This document shows positions 53,266 through 61,792 of a DNA stretch of 64,000 bases, piece after piece. How positions within the stretch are numbered: the stretch's first letter is position 1; each line of letters opens with the position of its first letter. A model generated the notes under the pieces. It saw only the letters and a list, made by a program, of their open reading frames with translations. It had not been told where the DNA came from and ran no database searches. The translations under genes and the position numbers were made by a program. The DNA is from Bacillota bacterium (GTDB lineage: Bacteria > Bacillota > Clostridia > Acetivibrionales > DSM-1351). The stretch is taken from NCBI GenBank assembly GCA_023393115.1, contig JAEWMS010000087.1, forward strand, positions 1 to 64,000, read 5' to 3'.

Positions 53266-53282
53266 TTTGACTTTCTTTGACT
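53266..53282 (-). promoter_or_regulatory. CtsR operator 2 (hsp20)
   Basis: Minus strand AGTCAAA-GAA-AGTCAAA, a second full CtsR box just upstream of the -35. The two boxes are 63 bases apart, about six helical turns, so they lie on the same face of the DNA. Confidence 0.88.
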
Positions 53283-53356
53283 ATTACTAAGGCTGGAATT
53301 CAGATTATTTTAATATATCTTCTCTCTACTCACTCTTTCTATAAATTCCTTAATAT

Positions 53357-54928
53357 TTAGCTGTTTTTGTATTTCCTTATCTTTCTGCTTCTGATACCCA
53401 ACAACTGCAGCAGTTCTCTCCAATCTATTGCACCTACCAGAGCCATAAGGAAAAGTGCTATTACAATATATGCTCCAACTGCAAAAAGAGTTTGCCAAAT
53501 AGGTGATAGCTTAAGAAAATTAAAGAAACTGTAAATATAGTCGCTGAAAATAAACATTAGTGCAGTTACCAGCGCTGGCCTGACAACCCAGTGCCTGAGG
53601 TCCAGCGCCATACCAGTACAACGCATTATTGTGGTGAAATTAAGTACACATACAATAAACGAACTAACTATAACACCCACAATATAAATGGGAATACCAT
53701 ATTGAGGAATCAGAAAAAAGACACATAAGATACGTATAACAGAACCTACTGTAGAATTAATAAGCAGTAATCCTTGTTTTCCAAGGCCATTCATTATTCC
53801 CATCAGAATTTGCTGAAGGTACATAAAAATGCAGGTAAAAGACAACAAAAACAAAGTATAACCTACATTTTGACCGGGATATATCATATTTGAGATCTTG
53901 TCAGGATAACATGCAAAAAGTGCCATAAACACAAAGCCCAATACCATGGTTATCTGTATTGACTTTGATATTCTGTAATTCGCTCTTCCATAATTGTTTA
54001 GTGATATTGACTCGGATATTGCAGGGACAAGGGTTGTTGCAAGAGAAGTAGTTACCAGGGCGGGAAACATTATCAGTGGCATGGCCATACCTGTCAGTTT
54101 TCCGTACTCCTCCATACACTGAATGTAATTAAGTCCTCCTACCAGTAATCTCTGAGGGATTAATATAAATTCCACTGCTGCCATTATTGAGATAATAAAT
54201 CTGTTGAAGGAAATAGGTGCAGCACAGCCTATTATTGAAGCAACGAGTTTCCTCTTTTGAATAATACCCTGATTAGACTTCGGTGTTATATGAGGATATT
54301 TTTTAAATCTGTAATATACTGCCAATACAAAGAGGTTTGACATTTCCCCTACAGCCATACCTACCGTTGCCAGAGCGCAGGCGTATTCCAGACCTGCCTC
54401 CAGGAATCTTGCAGCCAGTGCCATTATTATACCGATTTTAACAAGCTGTTCAACTATCTGGGAAAATGCTGTTGGTGTAACCTCCTGTATGCCATAAAAG
54501 TAGCCTTTATATGCAGAGGCAGCTGCTATCATCGGAATACATGGAATCATTATTAGTACCGAGGAGTAGGTTCTTGAATCCTTTAAAATAACATTAACAA
54601 TAAAATCTATGTTTATGTATAGAAATAAAGAAATAAAGCAGCTGACAGTTATTACTCCGGCTAATCCTACTTTTGAAATTCTTTTTATGTTAATAAAATT
54701 TCCCTGAGCTGCCTGTTCAGCTATCATTTTCGACACTGCGATTGATACTCCCGAGGTCAGTGTCAGTATAATCAAAGTATATATAGGTACTATTAACTGG
54801 TATACGCCCATGCCTTCGGCACCGATTAAGTTCGACAGGTAAATTCTATATATAAATCCGAATATTCTTGTAACAAAGCCTGCGGCCATTAATATAATTG
54901 CGCCTGTTATAAATGTTTTTTTTGTCAT
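53357..54928 (-). CDS. spoVB: SpoVB-like polysaccharide/lipid II flippase
   Basis: A 523-residue membrane protein with about 14 helices of the SpoVB/MurJ-related (MOP) family. It starts TKKTFITGAIILMAAGFVTRIFGFIYRIYLSNLIGAEGMGVYQLI and includes EEYGKLTGMAMPLIMFPALVTTSLATTLVPAISE, both typical of SpoVB, which is needed for spore cortex synthesis. The start is ATG 54928 after GGAGG; TTG 54940 would overlap that site. It is divergent from the NlpC/P60 gene across a 403-base spacer. Other PST-family exporters are possible. Confidence 0.88.
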   Translation of the reverse strand: MTKKTFITGAIILMAAGFVTRIFGFIYRIYLSNLIGAEGMGVYQLIVPIYTLIILTLTSGVSIAVSKMIAEQAAQGNFINIKRISKVGLAGVITVSCFISLFLYINIDFIVNVILKDSRTYSSVLIMIPCIPMIAAASAYKGYFYGIQEVTPTAFSQIVEQLVKIGIIMALAARFLEAGLEYACALATVGMAVGEMSNLFVLAVYYRFKKYPHITPKSNQGIIQKRKLVASIIGCAAPISFNRFIISIMAAVEFILIPQRLLVGGLNYIQCMEEYGKLTGMAMPLIMFPALVTTSLATTLVPAISESISLNNYGRANYRISKSIQITMVLGFVFMALFACYPDKISNMIYPGQNVGYTLFLLSFTCIFMYLQQILMGIMNGLGKQGLLLINSTVGSVIRILCVFFLIPQYGIPIYIVGVIVSSFIVCVLNFTTIMRCTGMALDLRHWVVRPALVTALMFIFSDYIYSFFNFLKLSPIWQTLFAVGAYIVIALFLMALVGAIDWRELLQLLGIRSRKIRKYKNS

Positions 54929-55331
54929 AAACACCTCCAATAATTAAATACCTTGATTAATTTTATTGAACTGGTTAACCTTTTATGACTCTAGGTTTCC
55001 CGCAGCTTACCATAAATTACAGGTTGATACACTCGTTAATGGCACTTATAATAAGGCCATCAGTTACATTATGTAAACCAAATGTAATAAAGCAGTCTTA
55101 CTGAATACTTGGTAGAGGGATATCAGGCCCTACCATAGAGCATCCATTGGGCGAAATTATTAGTCGACCATCATAAAAAGTAAATACGCTGAAGAGCTTA
55201 TCTCAGCCGAAAGCATCATTAGATTATTTAAATATATAACAGATCGATTAAACAAAAAGAAAAACCCCGAATACAATTTTCAACTAAATCCATTTTGTAA
55301 TTTCAGGGGCTTCACATTAAGGGAGGTCAAT
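54929..55331. other. 403-base spacer with several hairpins, possible structured leader
   Basis: No credible coding frame. Small perfect or near-perfect hairpins occur at 55064-55076 (TTACAT-T-ATGTAA), 55111-55134 (GGTA-GA-GGG / CCC-TACC) and 55188-55207 (GCTGA / TCAGC). A larger stem runs 55265-55309 (CCCC..GAA..TACAA against TTGTA..TTC..GGGG). The last is followed on the minus strand by TTTTTCTTTTT, so it reads as a terminator facing away from the NlpC gene. The c-di-AMP (ydaO) riboswitch common before such genes was looked for and its conserved boxes are missing. Confidence 0.45.
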
Positions 55332-56189
55332 ATGAATAAAAAATTAATAGCAGGTGGTATGGCGCTGACGCTCTGCCTAACGGCAATTGCACCGGTCTAT
55401 AAGAGTTTGTCCTTTAATCGGGAAATTCTTGAACCTACTAAATTGCAACAGGCAGAAACACAAGCATCTGAGAAAAATTACACTATAACAGAATCTGAAA
55501 CTCTGAGAGCAGAGGATTTAGCTCAAAAAGCCTCTGCGGCAGCAAATGCCGGTTCTGAGGTCAAAGCAGCTTCCATAGCTTCTACAGCAGCTAAAAGTAG
55601 CACTTCTGAAAAATCAGTTGCATCAGCATCAACTCCTAAAAAAGCTACTACAACAGTTAAAAAAAACACTACAAGCTCTTCATCTAGAAAAACATCAGGT
55701 ACAACTTCAACGAAGTCTGCAGTAAAGTCAGGAACATCAACCTCAAGAGGTACAACTTCAACTTCGAGAAGCACGACCTCGACGAAGGCTGTTAAAACAT
55801 CAACTAGTACTCAAAATACCAGTTCCAAAGCAAGTGCAGTTATTGCAACTGCCAAAACCTATATGGGTGTTCCGTATGTATGGGGTGGAGCATCTCCAAG
55901 CGGTTTTGACTGTTCAGGTTTCACGCAGTACGTGCTAAAAAAGAACGGTGTATCAATACCGCGAGTTACTTCTGACCAGTACAAAGCAGGTGTTGCTGTA
56001 TCAAAGAGCAATTTGAAAGTGGGAGATCTTGTCTTCTTTACAACCTATAAGGCAGGACCGTCTCACGTTGGATTCTATATGGGCGATGGTAAGTTTATTC
56101 ATGCAAGTTCGTCAAAGGGAGTGACAATATCAAGTATGGACAGCTCGTACTACTCCTCCAGATATATAGGGGCAAGAAGAGTATTATAA
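55332..56189 (+). CDS. Secreted NlpC/P60 peptidoglycan endopeptidase
   Basis: A 285-residue exported cell-wall hydrolase that cuts stem peptides. Signal peptide (about 1-25), a low-complexity linker of Ser, Thr, Lys and Ala (about 60-165, repeated TTSTSR-type units), then the C40 peptidase domain (about 168-285). The domain has catalytic Cys in GFDCSGFTQYV, His in PSHVGFYMGDG and a third polar residue in FIHASS. There is no SH3 or LysM domain, so the linker may provide wall contact. GGGAGG precedes ATG. It has a long structured spacer upstream and its own terminator. Confidence 0.92.
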   Translation: MNKKLIAGGMALTLCLTAIAPVYKSLSFNREILEPTKLQQAETQASEKNYTITESETLRAEDLAQKASAAANAGSEVKAASIASTAAKSSTSEKSVASASTPKKATTTVKKNTTSSSSRKTSGTTSTKSAVKSGTSTSRGTTSTSRSTTSTKAVKTSTSTQNTSSKASAVIATAKTYMGVPYVWGGASPSGFDCSGFTQYVLKKNGVSIPRVTSDQYKAGVAVSKSNLKVGDLVFFTTYKAGPSHVGFYMGDGKFIHASSSKGVTISSMDSSYYSSRYIGARRVL

Positions 56190-56257
56190 TGTAGCTTAAT
56201 GCTGGTAGTCATACTGTATAATATAAAATTACTAAAATCATACTAAAAATCATATTG

Positions 56258-56294
56258 AAAAGGTTGCAGAAATTACGTTTCTGCAACCTTTTTT
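56258..56294 (+). terminator. Terminator after the NlpC/P60 gene
   Basis: Stem AAAAGGTTGCAGAAA / TTTCTGCAACCTTTT (15 bp) with a 5-base loop and further T. A textbook rho-independent terminator. Confidence 0.92.
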
Positions 56295-56390
56295 GTCGTT
56301 TATGTGTTAAAATAGAAGTACTTATTAACAATTCAAGTACTCATAACAATTCAGAGCATAAATCTATGCTGGAAGGTAATAATGTAATTT

Positions 56391-57116
56391 ATGGATTTTA
56401 ACAAATTTACCGATAAGTTAAGTCAAAAATTAAGTCATAAAAACCTTATAATTATTATTGTCTTTCTTTGTATTGCAATTATTGCTCTTATTGGCGGTTA
56501 CCTGAAGAGATACAATGATCTGAGTCCTCAGCAAGAAATAGTTACGTCAACTGATACCGTTCAAGAGATTCCCCCAATGGTAATAATAGATCCCGGTCAC
56601 GGTGGCTGGGACCCAGGTGCCATGAATGGAAAAACAAGTGAAAAGGATATAGTTTTGGATATATCTCTTGAAATAGAAAAATTATTAAAGCAAAAAAATA
56701 TTGACTACTATATGATAAGAACAGATGATACATATGTCAGTCTGGAGGACAGGGCCCGAATTGCCAATGAAAAGAAAGGCAGGCTCTTTATAAGTATTCA
56801 TAATAACTCTTTCACAGATGCTGCCCAGAACGGAATTCTGACAGCCTATAATCCTTACTCCCCGACCGGTAAGGATATAGCTATTATTATGCAATCCGAA
56901 ATTAAGAATCTTGGAATGAAAAACAGAGAAATAATGCCCCGTCCCAATCTTTATGTTCTGCGTCATACTGAAATGCCCTCTCTATTGCTTGAGATCGGAT
57001 TTATATCAAATAAAAAAGACCTGAAGCTTGTAACTGATGACGAATTTAAGAAAAATTGCGCTCAGCAAGTTGTTTCAGGTATTGAAGAAATTCTGGAAAA
57101 ATGCATTAATAACTAA
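56391..57116 (+). CDS. cwlD: N-acetylmuramoyl-L-alanine amidase, CwlD-like
   Basis: A 241-residue membrane-anchored amidase. One membrane helix (about 20-42) is followed by an Amidase_3 zinc domain (about 62-238). Zinc ligands and catalysis: His in IIDPGHGGWDPG (about 70), Glu in SEKDIVLD (about 84), His in FISIHNNSF (about 138) and Glu in LLEIGFISN (about 205). CwlD makes muramic delta-lactam in spore cortex, needed for germination, and the size fits. The ribosome site is weak (GGAAGG 14 bases before ATG). Another cell-wall amidase of the same family is possible. Confidence 0.85.
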   Translation: MDFNKFTDKLSQKLSHKNLIIIIVFLCIAIIALIGGYLKRYNDLSPQQEIVTSTDTVQEIPPMVIIDPGHGGWDPGAMNGKTSEKDIVLDISLEIEKLLKQKNIDYYMIRTDDTYVSLEDRARIANEKKGRLFISIHNNSFTDAAQNGILTAYNPYSPTGKDIAIIMQSEIKNLGMKNREIMPRPNLYVLRHTEMPSLLLEIGFISNKKDLKLVTDDEFKKNCAQQVVSGIEEILEKCINN

Positions 57117-57180
57117 TTGGTAACTATCGGGTTATTTTACTGTAATAACAATAATAATATTATTACTACTGTTAAGCTAT

Positions 57181-58146
57181 TTATTGCTGACGAAGCAGAA
57201 AATCCTGAAGAAGACTTATAATTTCTTCCTTATCTGTCATTTTAAATATTTTTTGCTTGGTGTAAGCCGCATCCCGCATACCCTTTATATACCACGCAAT
57301 ATGGGACCTCATCTCAAGGATTCCAGTTCTTTCGCCCTTGTGCTCTATCAACATATTCATATGTCTTATAATTGTATTGATTTTCTCCTGTGCTGTGGGT
57401 TCATTAACAAATACACCCTCTTCAAGATACTTTATTACAGCCTTGAATATCCAGGGATTCCCCTGAGCACCCCTACCTATCATTATTGCATCACAACCTG
57501 TTTCCTTAAAAAGGCGTTTTGCTTCCCGGGGCCCTACTACGTCACCATTTCCTATTACCGGAATTGAAACAGCTTCCTTAACCTGCCTTATAATATTCCA
57601 ATCTGCCTTACCGCTATAGTACTGTTCACGGGTTCTTCCATGTACTGTAACCGCACTTGCCCCGGAGGCTTCAGCTATTTTAGCTATCTCTACAGCATTA
57701 ACGCTTGACTCATCCCAGCCCTTTCGAATTTTAACGGTAACAGGCTTTATTGAAGCCTTGACCACAGCCCTTATAATTCTTTCCACCTGCTCCGGTCTTT
57801 TCATCAGAGCACTGCCCTCTCCGTTTTTTGTTATCTTTGGAGCCGGACAACCCATATTTATGTCAATTATGCTTGCATCTGAAGCATTTAATTTTTCGGT
57901 AACTCCAGCCATAATGTCCGGCTCAGAACCAAATATCTGAACAGCTCCCGGTTTCTCGTTCTCATCGAGCAGGGTCAGTTTTGTACTTTTTTCATCCTCG
58001 TAATGCATTCCTTTTGCACTTACCATTTCGGTATATACCAGGCCACACCCCTGCTCCTTGCACAACACCCGAAACGGCATATCGGTAACACCTGCCATGG
58101 GAGCCAGAAAAATGCGGTTTGACAATTCAACATTTCCTATTTTCAA
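57181..58146 (-). CDS. dusB: tRNA-dihydrouridine synthase DusB
   Basis: A 321-residue FMN enzyme that reduces uridines in the tRNA D-loop. It has the FMN-binding APMAGVTDMPFR (about 15-26), catalytic Cys in INMGCPAPKI (about 99), VKIRKGWD, TVHGRTREQYYSGKADW and IGNGDV..GRGAQGNPWIF. Length and motif order are normal for DusB. The start is TTG after GGAGG. It converges with cwlD over a short AT-rich imperfect palindrome (57139-57173) that may serve as a weak shared terminator. Confidence 0.94.
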   Translation of the reverse strand: MKIGNVELSNRIFLAPMAGVTDMPFRVLCKEQGCGLVYTEMVSAKGMHYEDEKSTKLTLLDENEKPGAVQIFGSEPDIMAGVTEKLNASDASIIDINMGCPAPKITKNGEGSALMKRPEQVERIIRAVVKASIKPVTVKIRKGWDESSVNAVEIAKIAEASGASAVTVHGRTREQYYSGKADWNIIRQVKEAVSIPVIGNGDVVGPREAKRLFKETGCDAIMIGRGAQGNPWIFKAVIKYLEEGVFVNEPTAQEKINTIIRHMNMLIEHKGERTGILEMRSHIAWYIKGMRDAAYTKQKIFKMTDKEEIISLLQDFLLRQQ

Positions 58147-58267
58147 ATCAAAGCCTCCTTAATTGTTTGCAATACTTATTTTAGCAGAATATATAAACTA
58201 GTAAAGCACATAAAAATGTAAATTATTTTTAGCAGGTAGCTACTTACTTTATTACTTACTGAAATAC

Positions 58268-58306
58268 AAAAGAAAGCCCTATACAAAAGGATTCATTGTA
58301 TAGAGC
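58268..58306 (-). terminator. Terminator of the lipoprotein-lemA unit
   Basis: On the minus strand, GCTCTATACAA, a 9-base loop and TTGTATAGGGC form an 11-bp stem with one T-G pair, followed by TTTCTTTT. It lies 16 bases after the lemA stop. Confidence 0.85.
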
Positions 58307-58322
58307 TCGGTATGTTATCATT

Positions 58323-58871
58323 TCATGCTTGGAAGATGGCCCTGGCCGCCTGCTCCTCCAGATATTCTCTTTTCCGGAAGCCTAACATCCCGGCAATCAT
58401 GGAGATCGGAAACATTCGAATTTCTCGATTCAGCTTGTTCACGCTGTTGTTGTAAATCAAATGGCTGGTTCGTAACATGTTTTCAAAGGTTTCAACCGCA
58501 TCCATTGTCTTGATATATTTTTCTCTTTCTTTTAGTTCGGGGTATTGCTGCGTCACCATGGTAATCCTGCACAAGACTTCGGAAATAACCCCTTCCTGAC
58601 GAAGCACATCGTCCGGTGTAGATTTGGCCGTAATCACTCTTCTTCTTGATTTGATTGTTTCAAGCAGCGTTTCGCTTTCCTGATTGGCATACCCCTTTAT
58701 CAAATTCAACAGTGCTGTTAGAGCATCAAAACGGGTTGAAAGCTGCACTCCGATCTGACTCATGGCACTGTTGATATTCTCATCAAGCACCACCAGTTTG
58801 CGCTGGGTAGAGATTACCCATAACACAATGATCGCAACAACTGCGATGATCACGATGAAAGTTGGCAGCAT
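58323..58871 (-). CDS. lemA: LemA family protein
   Basis: A 182-residue protein with an N-terminal membrane helix (about 4-20, FIVIIAVVAIIVLW) and a long antiparallel helical LemA domain (SAMSQIGVQLSTRFDALTALLNLIKGYANQESETL and ending FRKREYLEEQAARAIFQA). The biochemical role of LemA is unsettled. The start is ATG 58871, eight bases after GAGGAGG. It follows the lipoprotein gene by 33 bases, and both lie divergent from a LytTR two-component system, which may control them. Confidence 0.9.
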   Translation of the reverse strand: MLPTFIVIIAVVAIIVLWVISTQRKLVVLDENINSAMSQIGVQLSTRFDALTALLNLIKGYANQESETLLETIKSRRRVITAKSTPDDVLRQEGVISEVLCRITMVTQQYPELKEREKYIKTMDAVETFENMLRTSHLIYNNSVNKLNREIRMFPISMIAGMLGFRKREYLEEQAARAIFQA

Positions 58872-58904
58872 AGTAAAGTCCTCCTCGTTCATTTAAGGTT
58901 TTTA

Positions 58905-59504
58905 TTACTTTGCGATCTTTACAGTAGAGAGAACCTGCTCGATTGTATTATCTAAACTACTCCCCCCATCGATGGCGTAGAGGTAACTAATGGCATGGTA
59001 TCCACTCCCATCCGCAGGGAAGAAATACTGAATCACAGAATTCATGACAGTTCCATTTGACAGCGTCCCTTTGCCAAAACCGACAACAGCGGTGCCGCCG
59101 TCCTGTTCCACAGTTCCAGAGCTTTCAAGGGTTGCATCACTTAGCCCACCACCAGCAGAAAGTGCAGCTAATAGGACATCATCGGTTATATCTGTGCTGG
59201 TTACTGTATCCTCTGTTTCTACTCCAAGTGTAATAACTGCTGTGCTCTTGTCGTTGGCGAAGATCATCGAACCACTATTCTCATCGGTTTTAACATACTT
59301 GATGTCTGCAGGCAACGCGAAAGAGAGTCCGTTACCTGTGATCTCAACAAAGTCGATGGGAGCTGATGTATTCTGGGCGCTTGAGGAGGAGGCGGTGGTA
59401 GATGTATTGGTAGGAGTGGTGGCAGTGGTATTTTCTTCTCCGCCGCAGGCTGCAAGGCTCAGTGTCATGGCAGATGCCATCATATATACTAGTAATTTTT
59501 TCAT
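58905..59504 (-). CDS. Putative lipoprotein
   Basis: A 199-residue exported protein starting MKKLLVYMMASAMTLSLAACGG, with a lipobox LAAC and lipidated Cys at about 20. A Thr/Ser-rich linker (about 25-48) and a globular domain follow (DFVEITGNGLSFALPADIKYV .. YAIDGGSSLDNTIEQVLSTVKIAK). The fold resembles small surface lipoproteins of unknown role (a PsbP/DUF-like beta sandwich is my guess). The start is ATG 59504 after GGAGG. It is paired with lemA and divergent from the LytTR regulator. Confidence 0.8.
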   Translation of the reverse strand: MKKLLVYMMASAMTLSLAACGGEENTTATTPTNTSTTASSSSAQNTSAPIDFVEITGNGLSFALPADIKYVKTDENSGSMIFANDKSTAVITLGVETEDTVTSTDITDDVLLAALSAGGGLSDATLESSGTVEQDGGTAVVGFGKGTLSNGTVMNSVIQYFFPADGSGYHAISYLYAIDGGSSLDNTIEQVLSTVKIAK

Positions 59505-59593
59505 TTCAAATCCTCCATTTTCTGTTTGGGTAGTAATAGGAAACATTCCCTGAAATCACTCTATAAAAAATTTTGCCTTAAGAACCGTCCGCC

Positions 59594-59635
59594 GCATGAA
59601 ACATAGTTTTTTCTGCATGAAACATGGTTTTTTCC
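59594..59635. promoter_or_regulatory. Tandem 21-bp direct repeats, candidate LytTR operator
   Basis: Two adjacent 21-base copies (GCATGAAACATAGTTTTTTCT and GCATGAAACATGGTTTTTTCC, two differences). A weaker third begins at 59636. LytTR proteins bind paired short motifs about two helical turns apart, so a 21-bp period fits. The site lies in the divergent spacer between the lipoprotein-lemA unit and the LytTR regulator, and ends 11 bases before the poor -35 of the latter. Confidence 0.6.
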
Positions 59636-59646
59636 GCTAAACACAG

Positions 59647-59675
59647 TGTCGAATATTCTCTTATTATGATATAAT
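59647..59675 (+). promoter_or_regulatory. Weak -35 / strong -10 promoter of the LytTR system
   Basis: TATAAT (59670-59675) is perfect, but the hexamer 17 bases upstream (TGTCGA) matches the -35 consensus poorly. This is what is expected of an activator-dependent promoter with the direct repeats just upstream. Confidence 0.5.
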
Positions 59676-59709
59676 TGTGATGGAAGAATGGAAAAATGGA
59701 GGTATGCTC

Positions 59710-60438
59710 ATGCTGCATATTGCAGTCTGTGATGACAATATAGATGAACTTTCCAATATAATACAGCTCATAAACCAATACAGAACAACAAAACAATTGA
59801 ACTGTGAATACGCCGTCTTTCCAAACGGATTTGATCTGGTTTCGACCTTAGAAAAAGGAAAGCAGTTTGATATATACTGTCTGGATATTATTATGCCTGG
59901 CTTTTCGGGCATTGACGTCGCAAAGGAAATCCGTATTATTGATAGAACTGCGCCGATTTTGTTCTTTACATCATCCCCTGAGTTTGCTTTGGAAAGCTAT
60001 TCAGTGAAGGCCATTAACTATATATTAAAACCCATAACTAAAGAGAAGTTTTTCTTCACCTTTGACGAAATTCTGGAGCATATAAAGATGGAAGAAAATG
60101 ATGATGCGGTTATCGTAAAGAGTAATGAAGGAATTCAAAAAATACTGACCTCCAATTTGGTTTTTGCCGAGGTCATCGGTAGAAATGTGTTGTATCACCT
60201 GCGCTCCGGCAAGGTAATCGAATGTACAGAACCTTTTTCCACTGTCTGTGATAATCTTATTAAACGTGGGAGTTTTATCAAACCCCACCGCTCCTATCTT
60301 GTTAATATGCAGTATGTGGATACCATTGAAAAAAGCCAAATGACCTTACAGACCCGCTCAATTGTTCCTGTTGCACAGGGCAAAGCACGTGAAATTAAGC
60401 AACAGTATCTGGATTATCAAATGGAGGGACCAAAATAA
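59710..60438 (+). CDS. LytTR-family response regulator
   Basis: A 242-residue transcription regulator of the AgrA/LytR type. The receiver (about 1-120) has the acidic pair in VCDDN and phospho-Asp in YCLDIIMPGFSG (about 57). The LytTR DNA-binding domain (about 140-238) includes FIKPHRSYLVNMQYVDTIEKSQ. The start is ATG 59710, seven bases after GGAGG (59698-59702). A GTG at 59677 would overlap the promoter. It overlaps the kinase gene by one base. Likely targets are its own promoter and the divergent lipoprotein-lemA unit. Confidence 0.9.
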   Translation: MLHIAVCDDNIDELSNIIQLINQYRTTKQLNCEYAVFPNGFDLVSTLEKGKQFDIYCLDIIMPGFSGIDVAKEIRIIDRTAPILFFTSSPEFALESYSVKAINYILKPITKEKFFFTFDEILEHIKMEENDDAVIVKSNEGIQKILTSNLVFAEVIGRNVLYHLRSGKVIECTEPFSTVCDNLIKRGSFIKPHRSYLVNMQYVDTIEKSQMTLQTRSIVPVAQGKAREIKQQYLDYQMEGPK

Positions 60439-61709
60439 TGATAGCAACTGTCATTGAATTCTCCCGCTATTGGTTTGCCCTACTATTCGGTACAGCAGTT
60501 GCGGTAACTTTCGCCGGTATGACACGTACACGAAAGAATTATCTGGCTGTCGGGTTCTTTACCGTCGTTTTATTTATTATACAAAATGCCAGCTTACAGT
60601 ACTGGGGTATGGCAGTGACGATAAAAATATATCCTTTCCTTACTCATTTTCCGGTGGCTCTTTTTATCGTCGTTTATTTAAAGCGCCCGTGGCTGATTTC
60701 ACTAACAAGTATGTTTGTCTCTTACCTGTGCTGCCAGCCTCCCCGTTGGATTGGCACCGTTGTTGGTGAAGCTTTTGACAATGCTTCCATGGACCACATC
60801 GGATACATCATAACTGTGTTTCTGATGTACTATTTCCTGCAGAAATATGTACTGAAATCTGTTCGGCATCTGATGGAACGCTCTGTTAATTCATGCCTGT
60901 TGTTCGGCGCAATACCGGCTTTTTACTATTTATTCGACTTTATCTCCACTGTATATACCGATTTTTTGTTCAGCGGAGCACGTATGGCTGTACACTTCAT
61001 GCCCTTCGTGACATCCACATTCTATTTTGTGTTTGTCCTCCTTTACTATACCGAAACACAAAAACAGGCAAGTATCCAAAGAGAGAGGGATATGCTGGAC
61101 ACGCAGTTCCGGCAGGCACAAACAGAATTTGCTTCTCTGAGGCAGATGCAACAGAATGCTGCGTCCTATCGGCACGATATGCGCCATCATTTAGCTTTTT
61201 TACAAAGTCTGGCCTCCAATGAACGTATAGAGGAAATTAAAGAGTATCTGCAGACTGCCCAATCTGACATTGACTCCATCACGCCTATACGCTTTTGCGA
61301 AAACGAAACGGTCAATCTGATTTTATCTGCATTCGCCACTAAAGCGAAACAGTCGGGAATCCTGTTGACGGTGGAAGCAAAGCTGCCTGACTCGCTTCCT
61401 TTTAGCGATACCGAGCTTTGTTCACTATTGTCAAACGCTTTGGAAAACGCCATTCATTCCTGTGAAAATATAGTAGACGGCAATAAACGCTACATCAAGC
61501 TGCGTGCCTATTCCAAGAATAGTAAATTGTGTATTGAAATCCGTAATACATATCATACAGAACCGATATTCCATCAGGGTCTTCCTGTATCAAAAGAACA
61601 AGGGCATGGTTTTGGTACAAAAAGTATGGTTCATATCGTGGAAAAGCATGGCGGTATATGCCAATTTTCTGTCAAGGATGGGTTCTTTATCTTTCAGGCT
61701 ACTATATAA
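60438..61709 (+). CDS. GHKL-domain sensor histidine kinase (AgrC-like)
   Basis: A 423-residue membrane kinase. Six or seven helices (about 1-205) form an integral sensor without a large outside domain, as in AgrC-type kinases. The phospho-His is in SYRHDMRHHLAFLQSL (about 243). A GHKL ATPase domain of the HATPase_c_5 type follows (about 315-423; LLSNALENAIHSCE and GHGFGTKSMVHIVEKHGG). Its ATG overlaps the regulator's stop (TAATG), so the pair is co-translated. No AgrB/AgrD-like peptide gene is visible nearby, so the signal is unknown. Confidence 0.9.
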   Translation: MIATVIEFSRYWFALLFGTAVAVTFAGMTRTRKNYLAVGFFTVVLFIIQNASLQYWGMAVTIKIYPFLTHFPVALFIVVYLKRPWLISLTSMFVSYLCCQPPRWIGTVVGEAFDNASMDHIGYIITVFLMYYFLQKYVLKSVRHLMERSVNSCLLFGAIPAFYYLFDFISTVYTDFLFSGARMAVHFMPFVTSTFYFVFVLLYYTETQKQASIQRERDMLDTQFRQAQTEFASLRQMQQNAASYRHDMRHHLAFLQSLASNERIEEIKEYLQTAQSDIDSITPIRFCENETVNLILSAFATKAKQSGILLTVEAKLPDSLPFSDTELCSLLSNALENAIHSCENIVDGNKRYIKLRAYSKNSKLCIEIRNTYHTEPIFHQGLPVSKEQGHGFGTKSMVHIVEKHGGICQFSVKDGFFIFQATI

Positions 61710-61772
61710 AAGGTTGTTCTTTTATCCCCGCCGGGAGACCTGGGGGAATACGGGGGGACTGGTCCCACCCGT

Positions 61773-61792
61773 AAGGCGCTTCGCGTCTTTTT
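61773..61792 (+). terminator. Terminator after the GHKL kinase
   Basis: AGGCGC-TTC-GCGTCT hairpin followed by TTTT on the plus strand, ending at the presumed 3' end of the group II intron. The 6-bp stem is short but sits right after a second hairpin (GGGAC/GTCCC at about 61755-61766). Confidence 0.6.

Noticed and set aside
54929..55331. ydaO (c-di-AMP) riboswitch before the NlpC/P60 gene
   Set aside because: The conserved segments (such as the GACAGCTAA box) are missing on both strands.
59677..59709. Longer LytTR regulator starting at GTG 59677
   Set aside because: It starts two bases after the -10 box, and the GGAGG at 59698-59702 points to ATG 59710.
60930..61453. Minus-strand frames opposite the GHKL kinase, considered as a missing AgrD-like peptide
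   Set aside because: No leader-peptide or cyclised-peptide pattern, no ribosome site, and they lie wholly inside the kinase gene.
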